Assembly: GCA_964518765.1 (NCBI GenBank)
Contig: CAZFJC010000002.1
Location: 62,001-126,000 of the forward strand
Source of the DNA: CAZPNX01 sp964518765
GTDB lineage: Bacteria; Edwardsbacteria; AC1; EtOH8
Direction of reading: 5' to 3'
DNA: 64,000 bases
The translations under genes and the position numbers were made by a program. Positions 27,847 through 35,727 of the stretch are shown here, piece after piece. Below the pieces are notes generated by a model, which ran no database searches, was not told where the DNA came from, and worked only from the letters and a program-made list of their open reading frames with translations. Each line of letters starts with the position of its first letter. Position 1 is the first letter of the stretch.

Positions 27847-29790
27847 TTATTTGAGCGCTAGGTTGTTTACGTCCAGGATCAGCATGGGGCGCCCGTCACG
27901 GCCGATGGTGGCCCCGGAGAAGGTGCGGACCTGCTTGATCATGGCGGACAGTGGCTTGATGACTATCTCCTGCTGGCCCAGCATGCGGTCGATGAGCAGG
28001 GCCGCCTCCCCCCCCTGGCGCTCCACCACCACCGCCGGCCCGGACATCCGCGGCTGGCCCCCGGTCCTGCCCAGGGCCCGGCCCAGGTGGGCCAGGGGGA
28101 TGGCCTTCCGCCTGAAGAGGAACAGGGGCCTCCCCTGCAGCGTCCTGACGTCGTCTGCCCTGACCTCCACCGTCTCCCTTACCTGGGACATGGGTATGGA
28201 ATAGCTTTCGCCCTCCACCGCTACCAGCAGGGTGCGGATGATGGCCAGGGACAGGGGGACGGTCAACAGGAAGGTGGTCCCGGCCCCGGGGCGGCTTTCG
28301 ATGCGCAGGCTGCCGCCCATGGCCTCGACCTTGTTCTTGACCACATCCAGGCCCACCCCCCGGCCCGAGACCTCGGTCACCTTCTCGGCGGTGGAGAAGC
28401 CGGGCATGGCGATGAAATCGGCCAGCTGGGAGTGGGACAGGGAGGCCGCTTTCTCGGGAGCTACCAGGCCGCGCTCCACCGCCTTGCGCCTGATGGCCTC
28501 CAGATCCAGGCCCCGGCCATCGTCCTCCACGGTGATGACCACCTGGTCCTTGAGCTTGGCGGCCGCCAGCCTGATGGTGCCGGTCTGGGGCTTGCCCGCC
28601 GCCGCCCGCCGCTCGGCCGTCTCCACCCCGTGGTCCACCGCGTTTCGCAGCAGGTGCACCAGCGGCTCGGCCAGCATCTGCAGGATGGACCTATCCATCT
28701 CCAGCTCCCGGCCCTCTACTTTGAAGTCTATCTCCTTGGAGAGGGCCTTGGCCGCGTCCCGCACCACCCGGGGGAAGCGGTCGAAGATCTCGGACATGGG
28801 CACCAAGCGGGCCGCCAGCACCTGGTGCTGGAGGTCGGAAGTTATCTTGGCTATATTGTCCACCCCGTCGTGCACCGCCGGGTCGTCGATCCCGGACACC
28901 AGCTGCCTCAGGCGGTCCTTCCAAACCAGCATCTCGCCCACCAGGTTCATCAGGGCGTCCAGCCTCTGCACCGAGACCTTGATGTCGCGGGGCCTCTCCT
29001 GGGCCAGCTGGAGGAAGGCACCCACCGTCTTGCGCTCGATGGCCTCCTGGGCGCTCTCCTCCCTGACCTCCTCGATCTGGATGTCCTCGATCTCCGAACA
29101 GGCGATGGCCTGCACCAGCGTCTCCCGGTCGGTCGGTTTGGAGACCAGGAAGATCGAGAAGCCCCGGTCGAAGCGCTCCGCCTCCAAGTCGTGCCGTTCC
29201 GGCACGGTGTAGGCCACCTTGCCCAGCTGCTCCAGGTTGTGCAGCACTAAAAAGGCCCGGGCCGATTTGAGTGGCACCTCCTGCTCCAAAAGCACCCTGA
29301 TCTTGTAGATCGCGTCCCCGGCAGATTTCAGGGGATTGATTCTGGAAAAATCGCAGCCGCCGGCGGTGGCCGCCGCCGGCTCGGGCTGGGTACCGGCCGC
29401 GGCCAGGGCCTCCATCTTTCTGGCTATTTCCCCGGCCTGCTCGGCCATCAAGCGGTCCGGGCTCTGGTCCCTGGCGATGGCGGCCACCGCCGCCTCCAGA
29501 AAGTCCAGGGCCTCCAGCATCAGGTCTATCTGGGACGAGGCCACCGGCAACTGCCGCTTGCGCATCCGGTCCAGCAGGTTTTCCGCCTGGTGGGTGAGCT
29601 CGGCCACCAGGTCCTGGCCGATGGAGGCGGCCATGCCCTTGATGGTATGCATGGAGCGGAAGACCTCGTCCAGCAGGGACTGGTCACCCGGTGTCTTCTC
29701 CAAGGCCAGCAGGGTCCGATTGAGGTTGACCAGGTGCTCCCTGGTCTCGGAGATGAACAGGTCTCGGTATTTAGCGGCGTCCATCGCCAT
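27847..29790 (-). CDS. cheA: CheA, chemotaxis histidine kinase
   Basis: 647 residues, standard length. HPt domain with His48 in FRSMHTIKGMAASIG; a P2-like segment (about 150-245); dimerisation helices (SVQRLDALMNLVGEMLVWKD); HATPase with N box LVHLLRNAVDHGVE, G1 DDGRGLD and G2 SGRGVGLDVV; C-terminal CheW-like domain ending IGRDGRPMLILDVNNLAL. All catalytic motifs are intact. It would phosphorylate the CheY at 29850 and the CheB receiver. 60 bp separate it from cheY. Confidence 0.97.
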   Translation of the reverse strand: MAMDAAKYRDLFISETREHLVNLNRTLLALEKTPGDQSLLDEVFRSMHTIKGMAASIGQDLVAELTHQAENLLDRMRKRQLPVASSQIDLMLEALDFLEAAVAAIARDQSPDRLMAEQAGEIARKMEALAAAGTQPEPAAATAGGCDFSRINPLKSAGDAIYKIRVLLEQEVPLKSARAFLVLHNLEQLGKVAYTVPERHDLEAERFDRGFSIFLVSKPTDRETLVQAIACSEIEDIQIEEVREESAQEAIERKTVGAFLQLAQERPRDIKVSVQRLDALMNLVGEMLVWKDRLRQLVSGIDDPAVHDGVDNIAKITSDLQHQVLAARLVPMSEIFDRFPRVVRDAAKALSKEIDFKVEGRELEMDRSILQMLAEPLVHLLRNAVDHGVETAERRAAAGKPQTGTIRLAAAKLKDQVVITVEDDGRGLDLEAIRRKAVERGLVAPEKAASLSHSQLADFIAMPGFSTAEKVTEVSGRGVGLDVVKNKVEAMGGSLRIESRPGAGTTFLLTVPLSLAIIRTLLVAVEGESYSIPMSQVRETVEVRADDVRTLQGRPLFLFRRKAIPLAHLGRALGRTGGQPRMSGPAVVVERQGGEAALLIDRMLGQQEIVIKPLSAMIKQVRTFSGATIGRDGRPMLILDVNNLALK

Positions 29791-29849
29791 GCGCTGTCAA
29801 AGCGGGCCCCGGCCGGTAGCGACCGCCCCGGCCGGATCTACCGTAACTC

Positions 29850-30212
29850 CTACTTCAGCGCCCTCTGGGCCGCCTCCAGCACCCGGGACGGCTGGAAGGG
29901 CTTGACCACGAAGTCCCGGGCCCCAGCCTGGATGGCCTCGACCACCAAGGCCTGCTGGCCCATGGCGCTGCACATCAGGATGCGGGCGTTGGGGTCGATC
30001 TGCATGATGGCCTTGACGGCCTCGATGCCGCCCATGTCCGGCATGATGATGTCCATAATCACCAGATCCGGCTTGAGCTTCTTGTATTGCTCCACCGCCT
30101 CGGCCCCGGTCGCGCCCTCGCCGCAGACCTCGAAGTCCCCCTTCTTCAGGATATCGGAGATCATGGTCCGCATGAAGATGGCGTCGTCGACCACCAGTAC
30201 CCTTCGGCTCAT
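29850..30212 (-). CDS. cheY: CheY-type single-domain response regulator
   Basis: 120 residues. Phospho-acceptor Asp54 in VIMDIIMPDMGG, acid pair DD at 9-10, Thr/Ser switch in ILMCSAMG and conserved Lys in DFVVKPF. ATG overlaps the cheW stop (ATGA). Its output target is not evident from the sequence; no fliM or other flagellar gene is in the window, so a pilus or polarity target is plausible. Confidence 0.95.
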   Translation of the reverse strand: MSRRVLVVDDAIFMRTMISDILKKGDFEVCGEGATGAEAVEQYKKLKPDLVIMDIIMPDMGGIEAVKAIMQIDPNARILMCSAMGQQALVVEAIQAGARDFVVKPFQPSRVLEAAQRALK

Positions 30213-30655
30213 TTGGCCTCCTCCGTTGAAAGGATTTTATCTAGGTTGAGGATAATTATCCGCCCCTCGGGCAGGTCGAGCACCGACCGGTAGTACCCTC
30301 CGGACTCGGTCCCGGCCACCGACTCCGGCACCGGCGAGGGCTCGGCTCCGGCCTGCTCCACGCTTATCACCCGGTCCACCACCAGCCCCACCGCCTCGCC
30401 CCGGTGCTCCACCACCATAGTCACCAGGTCGCGCCCGTCCTGGGCATCATTGATCTTAAGCCTCTTCCGCAGGTCGAGGACGGCGATGATCTCCCCGCGC
30501 AGATTGATAAGGCCGGAGACGTAGGGCGGCGACTGGGGCACCGGCACAATCTCCTGCATCTCCTCGATGCTGCGCACCTGGTCGGTGAAAAGTGCAAACT
30601 TTGCCGCCCCCAGGTTGAAGACCACCATCTCCCTGGATGCAATTTTTTCTGCCAT
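30209..30655 (-). CDS. cheW: CheW chemotaxis coupling protein
   Basis: 148 residues from ATG 30653-30655, chosen because GGGGAAG lies just upstream and the frame above it runs through the promoter. CheW landmarks: REMVVFNLGAAKFALFTDQV, VSGLINLRGEIIAVLDLRKR, and VVDRVISVE. First gene of the chemosensory cluster, 40 bp from the predicted transcription start. Confidence 0.95.
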   Translation of the reverse strand: MAEKIASREMVVFNLGAAKFALFTDQVRSIEEMQEIVPVPQSPPYVSGLINLRGEIIAVLDLRKRLKINDAQDGRDLVTMVVEHRGEAVGLVVDRVISVEQAGAEPSPVPESVAGTESGGYYRSVLDLPEGRIIILNLDKILSTEEAK

Positions 30656-30700
30656 TTCTTCCCCGGGCTCTATAACCGATTGGTATTTATATTTCTTAAC

Positions 30701-30729
30701 ATAATATCGCTTTTTGGAGAATAAGTCAA
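30701..30729 (-). promoter_or_regulatory. Sigma-70 promoter of the chemosensory cluster
   Basis: On the minus strand TTGACT (30724-30729), 17-bp spacer, TATTAT (30701-30706); each box is 5 of 6 to consensus. Start would be near 30694, leaving a short leader to cheW. Confidence 0.8.
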
Positions 30730-31019
30730 TAGGAATGTATAAAAAACATCGCACGGAACCCGGTACCGTTCATGGGGATTGCAATTAAAAAGAGTAATTC
30801 AGTTGGCGCGATCCTTTATCTGTTCCAGATAGGTTTTCTATCTGTTGTTAAATACTATAAATATATTATATTTTTTAAAGTTTTATATATTTTTATAGTA
30901 TTTAAGTTAGCGGCCGACATTCTCACAACTTCTTACCCTTCCAATGTTATTAGAGTTCGAATATTATATTTTCCATTATTTCTTGCTATCCGCCCCCTTT
31001 TTATTGTACAATAAGCCAC
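30730..31019. other. AT-rich intergenic region
   Basis: About 290 bp of very AT-rich sequence between the divergent cheW promoter and the first secreted paralog. Several TATA-rich boxes (30850-30905) could serve the plus-strand gene but none stands out. No conserved ORF. Confidence 0.5.
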
Positions 31020-31640
31020 ATGAAACAGCCAGCTACGATAACCACGGCGGTGTTGTTGACATACCTTGCGTTTATTACGTCGCAACCTCTTGCTTTCCCC
31101 CTGCACCATTCCAAGTTAACCCATGCTTCGGCTTATTACGCTGGGGTTAATTACGCCCTCGATCCTTATTATAATTCAAGGTTATCGCTGGACTTTGCGG
31201 CTTATAGCGAAGGGCATAGGATCAATTATGAATATCATTGCTTAAGTGTCGCTACAATTACCGAACGAGATAAATCGCGACCACGTTTTTCATCTAATCC
31301 ATTGATCACTATGCCGTTGTCTTTACTATATATTACTACTAAAAGTAGAATTCTTTATGAATTACTATGCCCCCTTTATTACAGCAACGCTCGAGTTCAA
31401 TACCACTTTTCACCAAACAGGGTTTATGCCATCGCGGGACAAAACACTGACCTTTATCTTGTCAATAAGCCCTCTAAGATTTACACCGAGAGCGTTATTG
31501 GAATGGAGCACAACAACGGTACCCGGCTCATAGCTGAATTCCATATTCCTTGGGTGCGAGGGTACCGCAAGGATCGGTCTCCATACCTATCTTTAGGGAT
31601 CGCGCTCGGCCTAACTGATATTGGGGAAATGATCGATTAA
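31020..31640 (+). CDS. Secreted protein of unknown family, tandem paralog 1
   Basis: 206 residues. Signal peptide MKQPATITTAVLLTYLAFIT then a cleavage region near QPLA. The mature part alternates Tyr/Phe-rich strands (GVNYALDPYYNSRLSLDFAA, ARVQYHFSPNRVYAIAGQ, TRLIAEFHIPWVRGY) in a way that suggests an outer-membrane barrel or beta sandwich. It is closely related to the next gene, with blocks such as ERDKSRPRFSSN and GQNTDLYL shared. Codon use is more AT-rich than the neighbours. No clear ribosome site. I do not recognise the family. Confidence 0.7.
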   Translation: MKQPATITTAVLLTYLAFITSQPLAFPLHHSKLTHASAYYAGVNYALDPYYNSRLSLDFAAYSEGHRINYEYHCLSVATITERDKSRPRFSSNPLITMPLSLLYITTKSRILYELLCPLYYSNARVQYHFSPNRVYAIAGQNTDLYLVNKPSKIYTESVIGMEHNNGTRLIAEFHIPWVRGYRKDRSPYLSLGIALGLTDIGEMID

Positions 31641-31642
31641 TG

Positions 31643-31678
31643 AAAAAAGTGGCCCGCGAGGGGCCACTTCTCTTTTTT
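31643..31678 (+). terminator. Intrinsic terminator after paralog 1
   Basis: AAGTGGCCC stem, GCGAG loop, GGGCCACTT, then CTCTTTTTT; starts 3 bp after the stop codon. Confidence 0.85.
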
Positions 31679-31799
31679 CCTCTTCTTTTGCTCGCACCTA
31701 AACACATCTATTTTACTTTCCCTTGGTAATACAGTCCAATCTTATTGAATTAATGCCAATTCCCGCTATCCATACTCAATTTATTGTGAAATGGACCAT

Positions 31800-32423
31800 A
31801 TGAAGCTGCCAACCAAAATTACCATGGCGGTGATTTTGACTTTCCTTGCGTCTTTTACGTCAGAATCCCTTGCCAGTTACATGGATCATGCTCTTTGCCG
31901 CTGTTCTGGTTATTTCGCTGGCGTGAATTACGCCATAGATCCTTATTACAACGCCAGGGCAGCTTTATACTTTACCGCTTATCACGATAGCCGCCGGATA
32001 AACTATGATTATCAAATTATGAGCATTGCATCCGTAACTGAACGTGATAAATCCAGGCCGCGTTTTTCTTCTAACATTATATTCACTCTGCCGGCATTGT
32101 TTTTATCCATAAAGACTAACAGTAAATTACCTGCGGATTTTATCTACCCTCTTCATATAAGCAACGCTAGAGTTCAGTATCATTTCTCCCCCAATATTTT
32201 CTATGCTACAGCAGGCCAGAACACTGACCTGTACCTGTTTAACAGTCCATCCAAGATATGCACCGAAAGCGTGATCGGTTTGGAATACATCACGCACAGG
32301 AGCCGTACCCGGATCATCGCCGAATTTCATTACCCCTGGGTCCGTGGTTACCGCCAAGATAGATCGCCCTATCTATCGTTCGGTATTGCCCCGCTCCTTT
32401 TTGATCTATGGTTATTTGATTAA
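31800..32423 (+). CDS. Secreted protein of unknown family, tandem paralog 2
   Basis: 207 residues from the ATG at 31800, chosen because it aligns with the start of paralog 1 (MKLPTKITMAVILTFLASFT against MKQPATITTAVLLTYLAFIT); an ATG three codons earlier exists. Signal peptide, then the same motif order: GVNYAIDPYYNARAALYFTA, ERDKSRPRFSSN, NARVQYHFSPN, AGQNTDLYL, SPYLSFGIAP. About half of the residues match paralog 1 by eye. Each copy has its own terminator, so the copies are separate transcription units or allow readthrough regulation. Function unknown. Confidence 0.7.
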   Translation: MKLPTKITMAVILTFLASFTSESLASYMDHALCRCSGYFAGVNYAIDPYYNARAALYFTAYHDSRRINYDYQIMSIASVTERDKSRPRFSSNIIFTLPALFLSIKTNSKLPADFIYPLHISNARVQYHFSPNIFYATAGQNTDLYLFNSPSKICTESVIGLEYITHRSRTRIIAEFHYPWVRGYRQDRSPYLSFGIAPLLFDLWLFD

Positions 32424-32443
32424 CATCGATATCGATCATGCAA

Positions 32444-32468
32444 AAAGGGGGCCTGGCAGGCCCCCTTT
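32444..32468. terminator. Bidirectional terminator
   Basis: AAAGGGGGCCT, 3-nt loop, AGGCCCCCTTT, between the plus-strand paralog and the minus-strand ABC permease gene. Confidence 0.85.
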
Positions 32469-32485
32469 GTTGATTTGCTGAATTA

Positions 32486-33721
32486 CTACTCGTACCTCAG
32501 CGCCTCTATCGGGTCCATCTCGGCCGCCCGGCGGGCCGGGTACCAGCCGAAGAAGATCCCCACCGCCGCCGAGAAGCCGAAGCCCAGCAGCACCGACCAC
32601 CAGGTGACGGTCGAGGGCAGCTTGATGGTCAGGGAGATCAGCCCGGCCAGGATGAAGCCCAGCGCCATGCCCACCACCCCGCCCACCGAGGACAGGGCCA
32701 CCGCCTCGATCAGGAACTGCTGCATGATGTCCCTCTTCCGGGCCCCGATGGCCTTGCGGATGCCGATCTCCTTGATGCGCTCCGAGACCGAGACCAGCAT
32801 GATGTTCATAATGCCGATGCCCCCCACCAACAGCGACAGCAGGGTGACCCCGATCATCAGGCCGAAGACCCCGGCGGTGATCTTCTTGAAGATGTCCATC
32901 AGCTGGTCGGCGGTGACGATGCCGAAGTCGTCCGGCCTGGAGGGCGGCACCCGGCGGCGGCGGCGTAGCAGCTCGGTGATCTCGTCCTTGGCCGTCTCCA
33001 CGTGGTCGGCGTCCAGGGGTTGGACGGCGATGGTCACCGAGCCGCCCCCCCGGGAGCGCACCCGGCCGGTGAAGATCTTCTGGAAGGTGGAGATGGGGAT
33101 GACGGCGATGTTGTCCTGGTCGTTGCCCAGGAAGGATCCCTTCTTGGAGATGGTGCCGATGACCTCGAAGCGGTTGCCCTGGATGATGATCTCCTTGCCT
33201 ACCGGGTCCTGGGCCCCGAACAGCTTGTCCACCAGGGTCCAGCCGATGATGGCCACGTTGCGGCTGTGCTCCAGATCGACCTGGGACATGGGCCGGCCGT
33301 CGCTCAGCTCGTGGTTGGCGATGAATTGGTAATCCGGGGTGGTGCCCAGGATCTCGCTGCCCAGCACCTCCTGCTTGAGGTACTTGACGGATGACATGCT
33401 CTCCAGCATCGGAGCCACCCGCTCTACCGAGGGGCAGTTGTCCCGCACCGCGTAGGCGTCGGCGATGGTCAGGTTCTTCCGGCCCCGGGTCTTCAGCCAG
33501 TCGTCATGGCTCATCACCAGCCCCTGTTTCTGGACATAGAGGGTGGTGGTCCCCAGGCTGGAGAGCTGGGTGGCGATCATCTTGTTGAAGCCGTCTATCA
33601 GGGCCAGCATCCCGATGACCGTCAGCACCCCGATCATGATGCCCAGGGTGGTCAGGCCGGAGCGCAGCTTGTGGGCCCGGATGGCGTCGAAGGCCAGCCG
33701 GATCGACTCCCAGATGTTCAT
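32486..33721 (-). CDS. MacB/FtsX-type ABC transporter permease
   Basis: 411 residues. One N-terminal membrane helix (LRSGLTTLGIMIGVLTVIGM), a ~230-residue periplasmic MacB-PCD domain, then three C-terminal helices including LLVGGIGIMNIMLVSVSERI, the typical mechanotransmission helix. The last residues EMDPIEALRYE are the family end. The permease is separate from its ATPase (ATGA overlap at 33718), unlike E. coli MacB, where both are fused. With the adaptor and TolC genes upstream it forms a complete MacAB-TolC-type machine that moves substrates from the periplasm through the outer membrane. Confidence 0.93.
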   Translation of the reverse strand: MNIWESIRLAFDAIRAHKLRSGLTTLGIMIGVLTVIGMLALIDGFNKMIATQLSSLGTTTLYVQKQGLVMSHDDWLKTRGRKNLTIADAYAVRDNCPSVERVAPMLESMSSVKYLKQEVLGSEILGTTPDYQFIANHELSDGRPMSQVDLEHSRNVAIIGWTLVDKLFGAQDPVGKEIIIQGNRFEVIGTISKKGSFLGNDQDNIAVIPISTFQKIFTGRVRSRGGGSVTIAVQPLDADHVETAKDEITELLRRRRRVPPSRPDDFGIVTADQLMDIFKKITAGVFGLMIGVTLLSLLVGGIGIMNIMLVSVSERIKEIGIRKAIGARKRDIMQQFLIEAVALSSVGGVVGMALGFILAGLISLTIKLPSTVTWWSVLLGFGFSAAVGIFFGWYPARRAAEMDPIEALRYE

Positions 33722-34410
33722 GGCTTCCCCCTAGCTACCGGTTTGTCGGAGACCACCTGCCCGTCCAGCAGGCTGACCATGCGGTCGGCGTGCTCGGCCA
33801 CCCTTTGGTCGTGGGTCACCAGGATGACGGTCCGCCCCTCCTGGTGCAGCCGGTCGAAAATGGCCATGATCTCCACCCCGGTTTTGCTGTCCAGATTGCC
33901 GGTGGGCTCGTCGGCCAGCAGGATGGCCGGATTGTTGACCAGGGCCCGGGCAATGGCCACCCGCTGGCGCTCGCCGCCGGACATCTCGGTCGGCTTATGA
34001 TGCATGCGCCTGCCCAGACCGACCGACTCCAGCGAAGCGGCCGCCATCTCCCGGCGCTTCGCGGCATTCACCCCGGCGTACTGCATGGGCAGCTCCACGT
34101 TCTTCAGGGCCGAGGACCGGGGCAGCAGGTTGAAGGTCTGGAATACGAACCCTATTTTCTTGTTTCGGACCTCCGCCAGCTGGTCGTCCTCCATCTCCGA
34201 GACCCTGATGCCGTCCAGCAGGTAGCTGCCGGCCGTCGGCGTGTCCAGACAGCCGATCAGATTCATCAGCGTCGACTTGCCCGACCCCGACGGGCCCATG
34301 ATGGATATGTACTCCCCGGCCTCCACCCCCAAGGTCACCCCCTTCAAGGCTTCGACCTTGACGCCGTCCATCTGGTAAATTTTGGTCAGCCCCTCCATGT
34401 GGATGATCAT
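33718..34410 (-). CDS. MacB/LolD-type ABC transporter ATPase
   Basis: 230 residues. Walker A GPSGSGKS (39-46), Q loop FVFQTFNLLPRS, signature MSGGERQR, Walker B ILLADEPTGNLD and switch His in VTHDQRVAE. The GNLD D-loop and short length place it in the LolD/MacB/FtsE group. ATG overlaps the permease gene and it starts 5 bp after the adaptor gene ends. Confidence 0.95.
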   Translation of the reverse strand: MIIHMEGLTKIYQMDGVKVEALKGVTLGVEAGEYISIMGPSGSGKSTLMNLIGCLDTPTAGSYLLDGIRVSEMEDDQLAEVRNKKIGFVFQTFNLLPRSSALKNVELPMQYAGVNAAKRREMAAASLESVGLGRRMHHKPTEMSGGERQRVAIARALVNNPAILLADEPTGNLDSKTGVEIMAIFDRLHQEGRTVILVTHDQRVAEHADRMVSLLDGQVVSDKPVARGKP

Positions 34411-34415
34411 TGCCC

Positions 34416-35702
34416 TTACCCCTGGCCCCTCCGGCCGCGCTTGTCGAAATCACCTCCGGCCCGGCCTCTCTCTACCTTGACGCGGTCGTTGTGTTTCAGG
34501 TTTCGAAGCTCCCGGAACGGCCCTTTGACGACCTCCTGCCCCTCCTCCAAGCCGGCAATGATCTCGATGTTCTCCTGGTCCCAGGAGCCGGTTTTAACCG
34601 GAACGATCTCCGCTCGTCCCTTGCGGACCACATAGACCACCTCTTGTTCCTTCTCCTTGTTTCGTTTTCCTTCCGCGGAGGAATCGGCCCAGGCTCTATC
34701 TGGTTTCCGCCCCTTGGGGTGCTCCGCCTGTCTCTTCTCGGATTCCACCTTTCTCATGACCACCGATTGGATGGGCACCAGCAGCACGTCCCTCTTGTTG
34801 GCGGTGGTGATCTCCACGTTGGCCGACATGCCTGATTTCAGAAGCGAGGAAGGTTCGTCAAACTTAACCCGGACGGTGTAGTTGACCGAGGCCGCAGAGC
34901 TCGACGAGGTCAGTGAGCTGGAGCTGATGGCGGCGTTGCCCACCTCGGAGACCTGCCCCTTAAAGGTCTTTCCGGGAATGGCATCGACCTCGATCTCGGC
35001 CGGCTGTCCGACCGCAATGTCCCGAACGTCGCTCTCGTCCACCTGGGCCTCGACCTCCATCTGCGACATGTCGGACACGGTCATGATCACCGAGCCGGGG
35101 TTGTTCATGGTCCCGGTGACCACCACCTCTCCCAGCTCCACGTTGAGCTGGACCACGGTCCCGTTGATAGGCGAGGTTATGGTCGTCTTGCTCAGCATAT
35201 CCCGCGCCTGGTCCAGCGAGGCCTCGGCCTGGGTGTAGCGGGCTTGGCTGAGCCGGTATTCCGTCTCCACCTGCTCGAACTGCTCCTGAGACAGCAGGCC
35301 CTTGGCGAACAGCTCGTTGTTCCTCTTGTAGAGCAGCTCGCTCTGGGCCAGGCTGGCCCTGGCCAGCTCGACGCTGGCGGCTGCCTGCTTCACCTGGGCG
35401 GCGTAGTTGGCCGGATCGATCTGCACCAGCACCTGTCCTTTCCTGACGCTGTCGCCCTCCTTCACCGGCAGGCGGGTGATCCGGCCCATAACATAGGCCG
35501 AGATCTTGACCTCGGTCACCGCCTTGACGCTGCCCGGCGCCGAGACGGTCGAGATTATCTGGCCCTTCCGCGACTTGGCCGTCTGGACGCCGGTTCGCCT
35601 GGCCCCGCGGAGGACGTTGGCCGCCACCAGGGCCGCCACCAGTATGACGCCGACGGCTATCGCCAGCGCCTTCCTGTTCCCGGCCATCTTCTTAAGGTTC
35701 AT
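34416..35702 (-). CDS. Periplasmic adaptor (membrane fusion) protein, MacA-like
   Basis: 428 residues. N-terminal membrane anchor (ALAIAVGVILVAALVAANVL), lipoyl halves around VKEGDSVRKGQVLVQIDPANY and TSPINGTVVQLNVELGEVV, a coiled-coil hairpin between them, then beta-barrel and membrane-proximal parts. An insertion of about 40 Lys/Arg/Glu residues (about 325-365, containing KRNKEKEQ) in the distal domain is unusual. It bridges the ABC transporter and the TolC protein. Confidence 0.93.
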   Translation of the reverse strand: MNLKKMAGNRKALAIAVGVILVAALVAANVLRGARRTGVQTAKSRKGQIISTVSAPGSVKAVTEVKISAYVMGRITRLPVKEGDSVRKGQVLVQIDPANYAAQVKQAAASVELARASLAQSELLYKRNNELFAKGLLSQEQFEQVETEYRLSQARYTQAEASLDQARDMLSKTTITSPINGTVVQLNVELGEVVVTGTMNNPGSVIMTVSDMSQMEVEAQVDESDVRDIAVGQPAEIEVDAIPGKTFKGQVSEVGNAAISSSSLTSSSSAASVNYTVRVKFDEPSSLLKSGMSANVEITTANKRDVLLVPIQSVVMRKVESEKRQAEHPKGRKPDRAWADSSAEGKRNKEKEQEVVYVVRKGRAEIVPVKTGSWDQENIEIIAGLEEGQEVVKGPFRELRNLKHNDRVKVERGRAGGDFDKRGRRGQG

Positions 35703-35727
35703 TTATCGCTCCTAGAAAGAATGCTAG

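Noticed and set aside
28087..29250. 387-codon plus-strand frame opposite cheA
   Set aside because: Antisense of intact CheA catalytic motifs; no family signature.
30656..30754. N-terminal extension of CheW
   Set aside because: The extended frame covers the promoter boxes and the A/T-rich leader; the ATG at 30655 has a proper ribosome site.
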